The notes under the pieces are model-generated. The model had not been told where the DNA came from and did no database searches. It saw only the letters and a list, made by a program, of their open reading frames with translations. Shown here one piece after another: positions 23,862 through 32,342 of a stretch of DNA of 64,000 bases. The first letter of the stretch is position 1; each line of letters starts with the position of its first letter. The translations under genes and the position numbers were made by a program. The stretch lies in contig URVB01000006.1 of assembly GCA_900551075.1 (NCBI GenBank), positions 1 to 64,000 on the forward strand, read 5' to 3'. Origin of the DNA: an uncultured Blautia sp. Lineage in GTDB: Bacteria; Bacillota; Clostridia; Lachnospirales; Lachnospiraceae.

Positions 23862-25865
23862 TCATTTTGCTTTTTCCAAAATCCTGTAATAGGAACGTGC
23901 CGTTATGCCGTAAATGATTCCATATACTACAGCAAAGACCAGAATCGTTCCTGCCGTACAGAAAATAAACAGCCTCGTATTCATCATGCCAAGCAGCATC
24001 AGCAGTCTTTTTATCAATGGAAATGCCATAGTAATATGCAGCACTGCCATAAGAAGGGGGAGGAAAAATACCATTAAAATCTGTCTTCGGATAGAGGATT
24101 TTACTTCCTTTCTGCTCATTCCCACCTTACGCATAATTTCAAAGCGTTCCTTATCCTCGTACCCCTCAGACATCTGTTTGTAATAGATGATCATGGCCGT
24201 ACCCATAAGGAATATCCCTCCTAGAAGGATTCCAAGGAAGAAAAGGCCGCCATACAGGGAATAAAACCCGCTGTAATTTTCATCCCGGCTTTCATTGGCT
24301 ATCCATGCATTCTCGGAAACTGCTCCGGATTCTTTCAGCTTTGTCAAATTTGCATCCAGCATTTCCCGATATGCAATTTTAGCTGCCCTGTCACCCTCCA
24401 CATCAATACCGATTTTGGCCGTAACGCCGCTTGCATAGGTATCTCCATAGGCCGCCCTCTGCATTTCATCAATCTTATAAAAATCCGCATCTGTCACGAC
24501 TATTGCGCGGATTTCCCCATAAATCGAATAGGAGGAATCCAGCGGCCACTCCTTCAGCCAGTGCTTTACCCGGAAATCATTTCCCATGATACGGAAGTTT
24601 TCTCCTTTTGTCTCTCCATATGCAAGAATTTCTCCTTCCTTCAGGTCAGCCGTTTCTCCTGTCATACGGGCAAACTCTGCCGCCGGAATCAAGGACAGGC
24701 ATCCGACCGCCAGATCTGAAATATTTTCCGGCTCCCGGAAAACCACCTCACCATTCTCCAGGACACAGGCAATATCCATGCAAACCTCCTGGTTCAGCTT
24801 CGTGTAAGGAATCTGCTCCTTTTCCACTGCATTCAGCACCGTACTCACTGCATTCCTGGCCTCATCAAGGGAAACATACCGGACAGCGACATTGAGGTCA
24901 CAGGGATATCGATTGTGCATCACGTCCTCGATACCGAAATTCAGGCAGACAGTGGAGGACAGCATCAGCAGCACTCCCGTACTCAGAATGCAAATACTGG
25001 CAAGTCCCACTGCATTCTGCTTCATTCGGTAAATCATACCGGAAACACTGGTAAAGTTCTTCATTTTATAGTAAAAGCTCTTTTTCCAGCGAAGCATTTT
25101 GAGAACTGCAATGCTTCCTGCTGTAAATACCAGATAGGTTCCTGCCATAACCAAAAGCACTGCCAGAAAAAACAGCGGAATGGCCTTCAGCGGTGATTCC
25201 GTCGTCACAGCAATATAATAGCCGCTTCCCAGACAAATAAAGCCGCTCAGGGCAATCAGCCACTTAGCCCCTGGTTCCCGTTCACCTGTGTTACTGCCCT
25301 GAAGCAGTTCAATCGGACGGCTCATATGCACCCGGCGCAGGTTATTCAAAAGTATGAGAAAAAAAATCCCGCCGTAGGCAAGCAGGCAGATCACGATTCC
25401 TGTACCTGCAATATAGAAGCCAAACTGCGCGGGAACATGAATCAGCTTCAATAAAAGCAGCAGCGCCAGCTTGCTTCCCAAAATCCCCAGGAGAATGCCT
25501 CCTGCCAGACTGATGACAGATGTGATCACGGTTTCCACAAACATCATTTTGCTGATATGTCCCTTTTCCATGCCGAGAATATTATAAAGACCGATTTCCT
25601 TCTGCCTTCTCTTCATTAGAAAGCTGTTGCTGTACAAAAGAAAAATAAAAGAAAAAATTCCTACCACTATAATCCCCATAGACATAATCATCTTTACGTC
25701 GCCGCTCCCCGGCATACCGGCATCCATTCCCGGATTTGCCATAATAAACAGCATGATATAAAGCATCGCAATACAGGCAATACACGTAATCATATAGGGA
25801 ATATAGGTTCCTCTGTTCTTTTTGATATTGGTGACTGCCAGACGTGCAAACATTCCTCTACGCAT
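23862..25865 (-). CDS. BceB-type ABC permease
   Basis: 667 aa, the size of BceB permeases. An N-terminal helix is followed by an FtsX-like three-helix block (residues ~55-180), further helices, a large extracellular domain of ~200 residues (about 320-530), and a C-terminal FtsX block. The extracellular domain distinguishes antimicrobial-peptide detoxification and sensing permeases from other FtsX-like proteins. It pairs with the ATPase encoded immediately upstream (8-nt overlap). With BceRS nearby it should confer resistance to bacitracin-like or lantibiotic peptides. Confidence 0.9.
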   Translation of the reverse strand: MRRGMFARLAVTNIKKNRGTYIPYMITCIACIAMLYIMLFIMANPGMDAGMPGSGDVKMIMSMGIIVVGIFSFIFLLYSNSFLMKRRQKEIGLYNILGMEKGHISKMMFVETVITSVISLAGGILLGILGSKLALLLLLKLIHVPAQFGFYIAGTGIVICLLAYGGIFFLILLNNLRRVHMSRPIELLQGSNTGEREPGAKWLIALSGFICLGSGYYIAVTTESPLKAIPLFFLAVLLVMAGTYLVFTAGSIAVLKMLRWKKSFYYKMKNFTSVSGMIYRMKQNAVGLASICILSTGVLLMLSSTVCLNFGIEDVMHNRYPCDLNVAVRYVSLDEARNAVSTVLNAVEKEQIPYTKLNQEVCMDIACVLENGEVVFREPENISDLAVGCLSLIPAAEFARMTGETADLKEGEILAYGETKGENFRIMGNDFRVKHWLKEWPLDSSYSIYGEIRAIVVTDADFYKIDEMQRAAYGDTYASGVTAKIGIDVEGDRAAKIAYREMLDANLTKLKESGAVSENAWIANESRDENYSGFYSLYGGLFFLGILLGGIFLMGTAMIIYYKQMSEGYEDKERFEIMRKVGMSRKEVKSSIRRQILMVFFLPLLMAVLHITMAFPLIKRLLMLLGMMNTRLFIFCTAGTILVFAVVYGIIYGITARSYYRILEKAK

Positions 25866-26625
25866 ATGCCTCACCGCCTGTCGTCAGAATTGTGAGGGTA
25901 TCAGAAATCATGTGATACATCTCCTGACGGGTTTTATCCCCGCGGTAAATCTGATGAAATACCTCCCCGTCCTTGATAAACAGCACACGCGATGCATGAC
26001 TGGCTGCCTGTGCACTGTGAGTAACCATAAGAATCGTCTGCCCTGCCTGGTTGATTTCCTCAAACATGGATAAAAGAGTAGATGCAGCCTTGGAGTCCAG
26101 GGCTCCGGTCGGTTCATCCGCCAAAACCATTCTCGGATTCGTGATCAGTGCCCTTGCAACTGCTGCCCGCTGCTTCTGCCCGCCCGACACCTCATAGGGG
26201 AACTTTTCCAAAAGCTCTGTGATACGAAGCGCCTTTGCAAGAGGCCGGACCTTCTGAGCCATTTCCCGGTAATCCTCCCCTGCCAGCACCAGCGGAAGAT
26301 AAATATTATCTCTCAGGCTGAAGGTATCCAAAAGGTTAAAATCCTGAAAAACAAAGCCCAGATTCCTTCTCCGGAAAGCAGAAATTTCCTTTTCTGTAAG
26401 ATGTACAAGACTCTTTCCTTCCAACAGCACCTCTCCCTCCGTCGGTCTGTCCAGAGACGCCAGAATATTCAGAAGGGTCGTTTTACCAGAACCGGATTCC
26501 CCCATGATCGCCACAAATTCTCCTTCCTCTACCGAAAAAGAAACATTGGACAGCGCCTGTACCTTATTTCCACCGAAACGCGTACTATAGATTTTCTTTA
26601 CATTTGTTACTTCCAGTAATGCCAT
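25858..26625 (-). CDS. BceA-type ABC ATP-binding protein
   Basis: 255 aa ABC ATPase: Walker A GESGSGKTT, LGFVFQDFNLLDTFSLRDNI, signature VSGGQKQRAAVARAL, Walker B MVLADEPTGALDSK, H-loop VTHSAQ. The SGSGKTTLLN and DEPTGALD forms are typical of the MacB/LolD/BceA group. It energises the downstream BceB permease. Start follows AAGAGGAGAGTAT. It is first of the bceAB unit, behind a control region with a BceR-like site and a terminator from the two-component operon. Confidence 0.92.
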   Translation of the reverse strand: MALLEVTNVKKIYSTRFGGNKVQALSNVSFSVEEGEFVAIMGESGSGKTTLLNILASLDRPTEGEVLLEGKSLVHLTEKEISAFRRRNLGFVFQDFNLLDTFSLRDNIYLPLVLAGEDYREMAQKVRPLAKALRITELLEKFPYEVSGGQKQRAAVARALITNPRMVLADEPTGALDSKAASTLLSMFEEINQAGQTILMVTHSAQAASHASRVLFIKDGEVFHQIYRGDKTRQEMYHMISDTLTILTTGGEAYA

Positions 26626-26656
26626 ATACTCTCCTCTTTTCTTTTATGATACATTC

Positions 26657-26662
26657 AGTATA
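26657..26662 (-). promoter_or_regulatory. Possible -10 box of bceAB
   Basis: TATACT on the minus strand, 32 nt before the bceA start. No good -35 box is visible at 17 nt, as expected for a response-regulator-activated promoter. Confidence 0.4.
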
Positions 26663-26708
26663 AAAAAACAGGAAATCATCTGCCATAGATTCAGCTTACG
26701 ATTTCCCG
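26663..26708 (-). terminator. Terminator after bceRS, inside the bceAB control region
   Basis: On the minus strand CGGGAAATC pairs with GATTTCCTG (one mismatch) around a 22-nt loop and is followed by seven T. It ends the response regulator-kinase transcript but lies between the BceR-like site and the -10 box of bceAB. Confidence 0.6.
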
Positions 26709-26715
26709 TTTCAGG

Positions 26716-26729
26716 TGACAATTTTGTAA
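26716..26729. promoter_or_regulatory. Candidate BceR binding site
   Basis: Minus strand TTACA-AAAT-TGTCA fits the TnACA-N4-TGTnA pattern bound by BceR-like response regulators. It lies about 55 nt upstream of the proposed -10 box of bceAB. Confidence 0.5.
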
Positions 26730-26769
26730 GGTTTGTCGTCCTTTTATTACTCTTCTGCATGCGAAGCTT

Positions 26770-27765
26770 TCATGAAAACAGCTCCGCATCCTTCCGTCCC
26801 AGCTTCAGATACACGCTTGTCCCCTCCCCCGGAACAGATTTCAGTGAAATTTCATGCTGCAGTTTTTTCATGATCTTATGGGAAAGATACAGGCCGATTC
26901 CTGTGGATCGGCCTTCCGCCCTTCCGTTATATCCTGTAAATCCCTTCTCAAAGACCCTTGGCAGGTCTTCCGGACGGATACCGATCCCCGTATCCGCAAT
27001 CACCAGGGTATGAGGTCCGGACTCCGACATAAAAATACGGATTTTCCCTGTTTTTGTATATTTCAGGGCATTGGATAGTACCAGACCTATCACAAAGCCG
27101 AGCCATTTCGGGTCTGTCAGCACCCGCTCCTCTGTTCCCTCGTATTCCAGGGCCAGCTTCTTTCCGATAAAGATACCCGCATATTTATGAACCTGTTCCC
27201 GGATAATTTTATCCAGGCTGCACTCCTGAAATCTCATATCCGAGGAGATGTCCTCCGTACGGAGATATCCAAGCACCATCTCCACATACTGTTCTACCTT
27301 AAACAGCTCGGCCAAAGCCGTCCGGTTCGTTTCCGCATCCTCCTGCAAAATCAGCCGAAGCGCCGCAATCGGTGTTTTGACCTGGTGCACCCACATCGTA
27401 TAATAATCTGTCAGTTCTCCATAAAGACGATACTTATCAGCTTCCGCAGACATACGGAGCCGGTTCATATCTGTGAGCAGCTCCTGATATTTCGCCTCAA
27501 TTTCATCAGAAGGAGGAAGCAGCCTCTGCAGCTCCACCGGCAGATTCTTCTGTACCTCCCGCAGGTTTTTCTTTCTGTCTCTATAGTTAACATACCCAAA
27601 GAAAAGGAAAACGATACCGGCAATCACACAGAGAAGCCCTCCGTAAAATACTGCCTCCACCGGCAGGTCATACAGAAAAAGCACCGTCGCCATAATAACA
27701 AAGCACAGGAAAAACAGCAGCGCTGTCTTCCGGACCCTTCTGCAATATTCCAGCAAGGATTTCAT
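26770..27765 (-). CDS. BceS-type intramembrane-sensing histidine kinase
   Basis: 331 aa. Two closely spaced membrane helices (residues ~13-33 and ~36-56) with almost no external loop, typical of kinases that sense through the BceAB transporter. Phosphoacceptor motif HQVKTPIAALRL is at about residue 125. The ATPase part shows SNALKYTKTGKI (N-box), DTGIGI and STGIGLYLSHKI. Start follows AGGAGGTATGG, 9 nt after the response regulator gene. Its transmitter partner is the adjacent regulator. Confidence 0.9.
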   Translation of the reverse strand: MKSLLEYCRRVRKTALLFFLCFVIMATVLFLYDLPVEAVFYGGLLCVIAGIVFLFFGYVNYRDRKKNLREVQKNLPVELQRLLPPSDEIEAKYQELLTDMNRLRMSAEADKYRLYGELTDYYTMWVHQVKTPIAALRLILQEDAETNRTALAELFKVEQYVEMVLGYLRTEDISSDMRFQECSLDKIIREQVHKYAGIFIGKKLALEYEGTEERVLTDPKWLGFVIGLVLSNALKYTKTGKIRIFMSESGPHTLVIADTGIGIRPEDLPRVFEKGFTGYNGRAEGRSTGIGLYLSHKIMKKLQHEISLKSVPGEGTSVYLKLGRKDAELFS

Positions 27766-27774
27766 CCATACCTC

Positions 27775-28446
27775 CTACGTGATCATATATCCCATACCCT
27801 TTTTGGTCACAATAAATTCCTTCAGACCCGCACCCTCCAGCTTCCTGCGGAGCCTTGTCATATTTACAGTCAGGGTATTGTCATCCACAAAACTGTCGCT
27901 TTCCCACAGCTTTGTCATAATCGCTTCCCTGGATACGACCTTTCCGGCATGTTCAAAAAGGATCTGAAGAATCCGCAGTTCATTCTTTGTCAGATCCACA
28001 GCCTTCCCCTGCCAGGTCAGAGAAGTATTTCCCATATTCAGAACAGCACCTCTATGCTCCAGAATATCCGACGCCTTTCCGAAGGAATAGCTTCTTCTGA
28101 GCACTGCCTGTACCTTAAAAGCCAGCACATTCAAATCAAAGGGCTTGGCAATAAAGTCATCTGCGCCCTGGCTCATAGCCATAACCATATTCATATTATC
28201 AGCAGCAGAAGAAAGAAACAGGATCGGTACCTGAGATATCTTCCGGATTTCCCTGCACCAATGGAACCCATTGTAAAAAGGCAGCTTCAGGTCCAGCAAA
28301 ACAAGCTGCGGATCCCTTCTGACAAATTCCGTAAGCACATCGGAAAAATCCTCCGCACAGTCCACCTCATATCCCCAGGACACCAGATGCTTTTTCACCA
28401 GACCCGCAATCACTTCATCATCTTCTACAATAAAAATTCTGTACAT
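27775..28446 (-). CDS. BceR-type response regulator (OmpR family)
   Basis: 223 aa. Receiver domain at residues 1-120 with VEDDEV, phosphoacceptor Asp ~52 in LLDLKLP, and AKPFD. An OmpR winged helix is at residues ~130-223 (LTKNELRILQILFEHAGKVVSREAIMTKLW ... TVNMTRLRRKLE). It activates the bceAB transporter genes in known systems; a matching site lies upstream of bceA. It is the first gene of the two-component operon; start follows GGGAGGCAGTGC. Confidence 0.92.
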   Translation of the reverse strand: MYRIFIVEDDEVIAGLVKKHLVSWGYEVDCAEDFSDVLTEFVRRDPQLVLLDLKLPFYNGFHWCREIRKISQVPILFLSSAADNMNMVMAMSQGADDFIAKPFDLNVLAFKVQAVLRRSYSFGKASDILEHRGAVLNMGNTSLTWQGKAVDLTKNELRILQILFEHAGKVVSREAIMTKLWESDSFVDDNTLTVNMTRLRRKLEGAGLKEFIVTKKGMGYMIT

Positions 28447-28467
28447 GCACTGCCTCCCGGCCGGTTT

Positions 28468-28890
28468 CTACAATTCGTCTACGCTGTTCAGTACGCGGAA
28501 GCCATTATTCTTCAGAACGTTTTCTGTGACAAAAATTTCTTCGGACTGAAGGATTACAACCGGAACCTGACTTCCTCTGTGATAGGAGGTGTAGATGTAG
28601 TCCAAATTTACATTACACTCTCCCACAACCTTCAGAATTTCATCCAGGCCGCCCACCTCGTCTTTCAAATCCACCGCGATTACGTTTGTCACACGGTTCA
28701 TGTAACCATTCTTTGTCAATACCTTTTCTGCCTCTTCCGCACCATCGGAAACCATACGGAAAAGAGCAAATTCCGGTGCATCGAAGCAGGCAAAGCCATA
28801 GATATTGATCCCTGCCTCCGCAAGAAGCTTTGTCACTCTCTGAAGGCTTCCCGCCTTATTTTCCACAAAAACAATGTTCTGTCTGATCAT
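28468..28890 (-). CDS. Tandem ACT-domain protein
   Basis: 140 aa made of two ACT domains (about 1-66 and 70-140): QNIVFVENKAGSLQRVTKLLAEAGINIYGF and IAVDLKDEVGGLDEILKVVGECNVNLDYIY. ACT domains bind amino acids and regulate enzymes. Stand-alone tandem versions of this type are common in Clostridia without known targets. It sits upstream of bceRS on the same strand, 22 nt away, so it may be co-transcribed. Start follows AGAGGAGAATTTATT. No catalytic domain is present. Confidence 0.85.
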   Translation of the reverse strand: MIRQNIVFVENKAGSLQRVTKLLAEAGINIYGFACFDAPEFALFRMVSDGAEEAEKVLTKNGYMNRVTNVIAVDLKDEVGGLDEILKVVGECNVNLDYIYTSYHRGSQVPVVILQSEEIFVTENVLKNNGFRVLNSVDEL

Positions 28891-28991
28891 AATAAATTCT
28901 CCTCTTATTTCCTGTTATCATAATTGAAACTCCCGATGATTTCAAGTATACTATGATAAGATGAAATAGTAAAGATACAGGAGGTTCTCTC

Positions 28992-29804
28992 ATGATTGTT
29001 GATTTTCATACACATATTTTCCCCGATAAAGTAGCAGCAAAAGCCATCCCAAAGCTCTCCTCCGTCATTCATCTGGAACCGAGCATGAACGGCACCATTG
29101 ACGGACTGAAGGCCTCCATGGAAAAAAGCGGAGTGGATATCAGCATCGTCCTTCCGATCGTCACCAACCCGCATCAATTTGATTCTATCCTGCGCTTTGC
29201 AGTCCATATCAACGAAACCTGTTCCCAGGACTTTGGCCCCGGGCTGGTTTCCTTCGGAGGGCTGCATCCGATGTCTGAGAACTATAAGGAGCAGCTTCGC
29301 CTGCTTCAAAGGGAAGGCATCAGGGGTATCAAACTGCATCCAAATTATCAGGGACTCCACTTTGACGATATTCACTATATGCGTGTCATTTATGCCGCCT
29401 CAGAGCTTGGACTCATCATTACCACACACACCGGAGTCGATCCCTACACTCCGGATGAAACCTTTTGCTCTCCGGATATGATCCTCCGTGTATTAAAAGA
29501 AGTCGCTCCGCCAAAGCTGGTTCTCGCACATATGGGAAACAACGAGCACTATGATGAATCTGAACAAAAGCTCTGCGGACAAAACGTCTATCTGGATACG
29601 TCATACTCCATTATGCATATGCCCGAAGAGCAGTTTGTCCGTATGGTACACCGGCACGGTGCAGACAAGGTGCTCTTCGCCACTGATGCCCCCTGGACCT
29701 GCCAAAAGGATTGTGCAGAAAATCTGAAGTCCATGTTCGGCCTTACCCCGGAAGAAAAACAGAAGATTCTGACCGACAACGCCGTGCGCCTGCTCGGCCT
29801 CTGA
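28992..29804 (+). CDS. Amidohydrolase-family metal-dependent hydrolase
   Basis: 270-aa TIM-barrel hydrolase of the amidohydrolase_2 group (relatives: 2-pyrone-4,6-dicarboxylate hydrolase, ACMSD-like decarboxylases). Metal-site motifs are visible: DFHTH at residues 4-8, KLHPNYQG, ITTHTGVD, LAHMGNN and FATDAPW (the last Asp is the catalytic base). Start follows CAGGAGGTTCTCTC. It is convergent with the sodium:solute symporter gene. Hydrolysis or decarboxylation of a carboxylated compound is likely, the exact substrate unknown. Confidence 0.85.
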   Translation: MIVDFHTHIFPDKVAAKAIPKLSSVIHLEPSMNGTIDGLKASMEKSGVDISIVLPIVTNPHQFDSILRFAVHINETCSQDFGPGLVSFGGLHPMSENYKEQLRLLQREGIRGIKLHPNYQGLHFDDIHYMRVIYAASELGLIITTHTGVDPYTPDETFCSPDMILRVLKEVAPPKLVLAHMGNNEHYDESEQKLCGQNVYLDTSYSIMHMPEEQFVRMVHRHGADKVLFATDAPWTCQKDCAENLKSMFGLTPEEKQKILTDNAVRLLGL

Positions 29805-29823
29805 TGCCTGCAGACCCTTGTTC

Positions 29824-31356
29824 CTATTCTTTTTCCGGCAGAGCTGTTTTCCGTTTTACCTGTACCTCCTCATCATAACAGGTGAAGATTTCCTCTGTCT
29901 TCTTCCTGTCAGGCTTCGGTGTCAGAAGACTCACCACCGGAACTATGACCAGACCTGCAATCATCGCTGCAGCCCCTGCATTGATCGGAGATGCAATGAA
30001 CTTGACAAACATATTGGCAACCGTAATTCCAACGCCTGCTGTAAAGCTTGCCCATACTGCCAGCTTCGTGGTTCCTTTCCAAAACAGGCCGTACAAAAAC
30101 GGTGCCAGAAATGCCCCCGCCAGTGCGCCCCAGGAAATCCCCATAAGCTGAGCGATAAAGGTCGGCGGATTAAGCGCCAATACAACAGAAATTGCAATAA
30201 AGAATACGATCAGCACCCTCATAATGAACAGTTGTTTCTTCTCGCTCAGGTCCTTCACCAGATTTCCCTTGATGAAATCCAGTGTCAGCGTGGAGCTGGA
30301 GGTCAGTACAAGAGAGGAAAGCGTGGACATAGATGCGGAAAGCACCAGAATCACCACGATTCCGATCAAAACGTCCGGAAGAGTAGAAAGCATTGCCGGA
30401 ATGATCGCGTCATAGGCCATGCTTCCGTCTGCATTGTAAATCCCGGGACTGTCAAACAGACGGCCAAAACCACCCAGGAAATAACATCCGCCGGAAATAA
30501 TCACAGCAAAGAAGGTAGAAATGATTGTACCCGTTTTTACTGCTTTTTCATTTTTAATCGTATAGAATTTATGTACCATCTGCGGCAGTCCCCAGGTTCC
30601 CAGAGATGTCAGAATGATAACACCCAGCAGATTCAGAGGGTCCGGCCCGAAGAAGGAAGTAAAAGCCCCCGGCTGTCCCAATGTTACCGGAACATCACTT
30701 TCCAGCTTTGCCAGTTCACCCACCGCATTCATAAATCCGCCCTGACCATTTAATACGGCAGCAATAACTGCAATAATACCGCCGATCATAATGACACCCT
30801 GAATGAAGTCATTGATTGCAGTTGCCATATATCCTCCAAGAATGACATAAACACCGGTAAGAGTTGCCATCAGGACAACACATGCCGTATAAGGGATATC
30901 AAAAGACATTCCAAACAAACGGGAAAGTCCATTATACAGAGATGCCGTATAGGGAATCAAAAATACAAACACAATAGCGGATGCCGCAATACGCAGGGCA
31001 TTGCTGTCAAATCTCTTTCCAAAAAAATCCGGCATGGTCGCCGCCTGTAAGTGACGCGTCATGATTCTGGTCCTTCTTCCCAAAACCACCCAGGCAAGCA
31101 AACTGCCCAAAACGGCATTTCCAAGTCCGATCCATGTAGATGCAAGTCCGTACTTCCAGCCAAACTGTCCTGCATATCCTACAAATACAACCGCCGAAAA
31201 ATACGAGGTGCCGTAAGCAAAAGCCGTCAGCCAGGGCCCGACACTCCGCCCACCCAGTACGAAACCATTGACACTGGATGCATGCTTCCGGGATACTACG
31301 CCAACAGCGATCATAATCCCAAAAAATACGATCAGTAAAATCAGTTTTACAGCCAT
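29824..31356 (-). CDS. Sodium:solute symporter (SSS family)
   Basis: 510 aa with about 13 membrane helices. Family marks are FVLGGRSVGPWLTAFAYGTSYFSAVVFVGYAG near the N-terminus (residues ~32-63), and the Na+-site region SASMSTLSSLVLTSSSTLTLD in the second half. PutP-like layout; substrates in the family include proline, pantothenate, carboxylates and sugars. Start follows GAGAGGAGATTGAGAA. Its promoter region carries a DNA element shared with the acyl-CoA ligase gene at 32.4 kb, so it may import the acid that the ligase activates. That link is inference. Confidence 0.9.
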   Translation of the reverse strand: MAVKLILLIVFFGIMIAVGVVSRKHASSVNGFVLGGRSVGPWLTAFAYGTSYFSAVVFVGYAGQFGWKYGLASTWIGLGNAVLGSLLAWVVLGRRTRIMTRHLQAATMPDFFGKRFDSNALRIAASAIVFVFLIPYTASLYNGLSRLFGMSFDIPYTACVVLMATLTGVYVILGGYMATAINDFIQGVIMIGGIIAVIAAVLNGQGGFMNAVGELAKLESDVPVTLGQPGAFTSFFGPDPLNLLGVIILTSLGTWGLPQMVHKFYTIKNEKAVKTGTIISTFFAVIISGGCYFLGGFGRLFDSPGIYNADGSMAYDAIIPAMLSTLPDVLIGIVVILVLSASMSTLSSLVLTSSSTLTLDFIKGNLVKDLSEKKQLFIMRVLIVFFIAISVVLALNPPTFIAQLMGISWGALAGAFLAPFLYGLFWKGTTKLAVWASFTAGVGITVANMFVKFIASPINAGAAAMIAGLVIVPVVSLLTPKPDRKKTEEIFTCYDEEVQVKRKTALPEKE

Positions 31357-31398
31357 TTCTCAATCTCCTCTCTCAGTCTGCGTGCGTTTTTTCACTTT

Positions 31399-31440
31399 CA
31401 CGCTTTAAAGTTTTACGCTTTTAACCATTAAATTACGTTT
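31399..31440. promoter_or_regulatory. Repeat element at the symporter transcription start
   Basis: Plus strand contains ACGCTTTAAA, ACGCTTTTAA and ACGTTTTATA as direct repeats. On the minus strand this gives TTTAATGGTTAAAAGC and TTTAAAGCGTGA right after the -10 box, closely matching 32304-32332. Probable regulator binding site. Confidence 0.55.
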
Positions 31441-31444
31441 TATA

Positions 31445-31472
31445 AGTATATCATTTTATATAAAAATGTCAA
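31445..31472 (-). promoter_or_regulatory. Promoter of the sodium:solute symporter gene
   Basis: Minus strand TTGACA (31472-31467), a 16-nt spacer and TATACT (31450-31445), about 90 nt before the start codon. Confidence 0.7.
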
Positions 31473-31550
31473 TACTTTTCCATAAATAAACCGTTTCCTA
31501 TGAACCGTTTCCGCAAATGGATAGACGCAACCGTAGTAATTGAATAATTG

Positions 31551-31579
31551 TTGACACCTCGCTATACTTTATATATACT
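31551..31579 (+). promoter_or_regulatory. Promoter of the AT-rich orphan gene
   Basis: TTGACA (31551-31556), a 17-nt spacer and TATACT (31574-31579). The stretch 31357-31722 has no other gene and carries this promoter, the symporter promoter and the short coupled frame described next. Confidence 0.65.
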
Positions 31580-31654
31580 GTATTAAAGACTTCTTTATAG
31601 CATATTAGCAAAGCCGGATAATTATTGATACAGCCAGGAGCTGTGAATTCCTAA

Positions 31655-31726
31655 ATGAATAACGATAAAAAGGGTTCATTAATTGGGGAATATAAGCAGA
31701 ATGGTTTATTAATGGAAAGATTATGA
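31655..31726 (+). CDS. Possible 23-residue upstream peptide
   Basis: An ATG-initiated frame (MNNDKKGSLIGEYKQNGLL..., 23 residues) whose TGA overlaps the ATG of the next gene (ATGA). AGGAG lies 14 nt upstream of its start, further than usual. It has no hydrophobic segment. The overlap suggests translational coupling to the downstream gene; it could also be a remnant of a longer gene. Confidence 0.35.
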   Translation: MNNDKKGSLIGEYKQNGLLMERL

Positions 31727-32160
31727 AAAAAATAGTAATTTGTATTTGTTTAACTATAGTATTAATATTAGGCGTTTCAATATATTTCATAAATCCATCT
31801 GATAATTATGAAAGTGCGATTGAGGCTATCAATATTAATTGGAATATGGAACTCCCTATACCAGATGAGGGTCTGTGTATGGTAGATACTAAAGCAGGTT
31901 TTCCTGCTGATGGACAATTATTTATTGTTGGTAAATATAAAAAAGCCGATGATTTGATGGAAAAATTCCAATGGGATAGTATTGACACATCTATAAAAAA
32001 CGAAATTTACGAATATATCAACTCCTTAAATTCAAAAGAAGCCGCAAAATATACCATAGATTTTGAAAAAGCTATTTATACTAAACTAGAACAAAATGAT
32101 AATTTTCTGTTTTTAATCTTAGATGACACTTATCTCTATATATTAGACAGTACAATTTAA
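31723..32160 (+). CDS. Membrane-anchored protein of unknown function
   Basis: 145 aa. Residues 3-23 are a single hydrophobic segment (IVICICLTIVLILGVSIYF), so the remaining ~120 residues should lie outside the membrane. I do not recognise the family. The body is acidic, with several aromatic residues (WNMELPIPDEG, FQWDSIDTSIKNEIYEYI) and ends LFLILDDTYLYILDST, a strand-rich tail. AT content is clearly higher than in neighbouring genes, suggesting recent acquisition. It has its own consensus promoter and may be translated by coupling to the short frame that overlaps its start. Confidence 0.6.
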   Translation: MKKIVICICLTIVLILGVSIYFINPSDNYESAIEAININWNMELPIPDEGLCMVDTKAGFPADGQLFIVGKYKKADDLMEKFQWDSIDTSIKNEIYEYINSLNSKEAAKYTIDFEKAIYTKLEQNDNFLFLILDDTYLYILDSTI

Positions 32161-32271
32161 AAAGTATGGATGAGAAACGAGGGACAATTTCCAGCCAAAA
32201 GCAAAACTAATGCCATTACAAAATTAATTATTTTCTTCGAATTTTATTTTAGACTGGTTCACAAATAAAGG

Positions 32272-32300
32272 TTGACTTTTCCTTATAAATTCGGTATATT
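32272..32300 (+). promoter_or_regulatory. Promoter of the acyl-CoA ligase gene
   Basis: TTGACT (32272-32277), a 17-nt spacer and TATATT (32295-32300), followed at once by the shared repeat element. Confidence 0.65.
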
Positions 32301-32303
32301 TAC

Positions 32304-32332
32304 TTTAATGATTAAAAGCTTTAAAGCGTAAG
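32304..32332. promoter_or_regulatory. Repeat element shared with the symporter promoter
   Basis: TTTAATGATTAAAAGC directly followed by TTTAAAGCGTAA. The same two blocks, in the same order and orientation relative to transcription, occur at the symporter promoter (31440-31399, minus strand). Position just after the -10 box suits a repressor. Confidence 0.55.
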
Positions 32333-32342
32333 TATACTTTGC

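Noticed and set aside
27187..28923. A 578-residue open frame on the plus strand opposite the kinase and response regulator genes
   Set aside because: Composition is rich in His, Gln, Arg and Cys as expected for an antisense frame, there is no ribosome site, and the minus strand encodes two textbook proteins.
31480..31515. Short direct repeat AACCGTTTCC twice in 25 nt
   Set aside because: Only 10 bp, with no link to a promoter position or palindrome; insufficient for a regulatory call.
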